A DNA stretch of 64,000 nt from a bacterium. Lineage in GTDB: Bacteria > Cyanobacteriota > Vampirovibrionia > Gastranaerophilales > Gastranaerophilaceae. A program made the position numbers and the translations under genes. Under the pieces are notes generated by a model. That model saw only the letters and a list, made by a program, of their open reading frames with translations, ran no database searches and had not been told where the DNA came from. The stretch lies in assembly GCA_017542305.1 (NCBI GenBank), contig JAFXXK010000016.1, forward strand, positions 52,114-116,113, given 5' to 3'. Below, piece after piece: positions 63,573 to 64,000 of the stretch; position 1 is the stretch's first letter, and the number at the start of each line of letters is the position of its first letter.

Positions 63573-64000
63573 TTATTTTTTTATCTGCTTGATGACAGTC
63601 TTTTGTGCCTGTTTTCCGTTTGCAGATTTATCGGAACCGCCGCCGAATGTCCATCTGAAACCGCCAAAGAGCATAACACCGTTTCTGCCGCCGCCACGGA
63701 AGAGGGTTTCAAAGAATGCCGTAAATCTGTCAGCCCAAGAACGCTGAACACCTACACCATACTGAACATAAGCTCTGTTAGATAACTGCGGCAATTTTAC
63801 ATCATTTGCGGTTATGGTCCTGTTTCCAACACCTATGTTATACACCATACCTACGCTTGCATAAGGCTGCCAGCCGCTCTTTGTGTTACCTATAACTTTC
63901 AGTTCAGGCATAATCTGTATTGAGCTGTATGGATCAGATTCGATTTTTGCACCTGCAGAATTTCTGTAATCAAATGTATTTACAAACGTATAGCCTACAA
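63573..64000 (-). CDS. C-terminal part of an outer-membrane beta-barrel (autotransporter-like) protein, cut by the window edge
   Basis: The minus-strand frame is open from the window edge (first full codon ends at 63998) to a stop at 63573. It reads VGYTFVNTFDYRNSAGAKIE then PYASVGMVYNIGVGN, AYVQYGVGVQRSW and GVMLFGGFRWTFGGG, alternating barrel strands that end in a Trp/Phe strand, the pattern of autotransporter beta domains. A 20-residue Lys-rich tail follows. An ATG at 63911 is internal, not the start. The passenger or barrel front is outside the window. Confidence 0.75.
   Translation of the reverse strand, partial: VGYTFVNTFDYRNSAGAKIESDPYSSIQIMPELKVIGNTKSGWQPYASVGMVYNIGVGNRTITANDVKLPQLSNRAYVQYGVGVQRSWADRFTAFFETLFRGGGRNGVMLFGGFRWTFGGGSDKSANGKQAQKTVIKQIKK

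Noticed and set aside
1..64000. CRISPR arrays, rRNA genes and transposase genes
   Set aside because: None was seen: no regular spaced repeats, no long conserved rRNA sequence and no transposase motif in any frame examined.

Overview
The window is low-GC DNA from what is most probably a non-photosynthetic relative of the Cyanobacteria (class Vampirovibrionia, formerly Melainabacteria, most likely the gut order Gastranaerophilales). This is inferred from several signs. The ATP synthase genes run a, c, b', b, delta, alpha, gamma, with a duplicated b subunit and with beta/epsilon absent, which is the cyanobacterial arrangement. The Omp85 protein has three POTRA repeats, as in cyanobacteria. Signal peptides, an Omp85/Skp pair and an autotransporter-like barrel show a Gram-negative envelope. 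No photosynthesis gene is present, and the gamma subunit lacks the insertion found in phototrophs.

Layout. 1-6.3 kb (minus): end of a secreted protein, two half-size CHR transporters, a YqeG-type phosphatase, a U32 peptidase and a large phosphohexomutase. 6.4-9.9 kb (plus): small membrane proteins and a GT-C glycosyltransferase. 9.9-18.3 kb (plus): seven tightly spaced genes of unknown function, one a metallopeptidase, several sharing a short N-terminal motif. 18.4-20.8 kb: a compositionally different cassette (XRE regulator, unknown protein, zinc-ribbon/Imm-like membrane protein, small membrane protein) bounded by imperfect 36-bp direct repeats and lying beside a tRNA-Lys whose 3' end is partly duplicated. 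20.9-25.1 kb: dus, a long TPR lipoprotein-like/secreted protein and infC, which appears to start at AUA. 26-31 kb (minus): atp operon. 31.5-39.2 kb (plus): serS, a membrane-anchored starch-synthase-like protein, clpC. 39.3-51.9 kb (mostly minus): apt, processive GT2, TspO, TPR protein, GH77 glucanotransferase, an orphan FlhA-type cytoplasmic domain, pyrimidine nucleoside phosphorylase, skp, bamA, rsmI. 51.9-60.3 kb (minus): a surface-polysaccharide block of five GT2 proteins and one RgpF-like protein, interrupted by leuS. 60.3-64 kb: purA, a pair of small paralogues in inverted-repeat-flanked units, a PDZ protein and the C-terminal end of a beta-barrel protein.

The clearest themes are envelope building (Omp85/Skp, glycosyltransferases, TPR and PDZ secreted proteins), storage-glucan metabolism (GT5-like, GH77 and a phosphohexomutase) and housekeeping (ATP synthase, serS, leuS, infC, purA, apt). 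The most unusual items are the soluble FlhA-like protein, the repeat-bounded cassette beside tRNA-Lys, the two inverted-repeat-flanked small genes, and a recurring N-terminal phenylalanine motif in otherwise unrelated proteins. All family assignments were made by eye from motifs; no database search was run.
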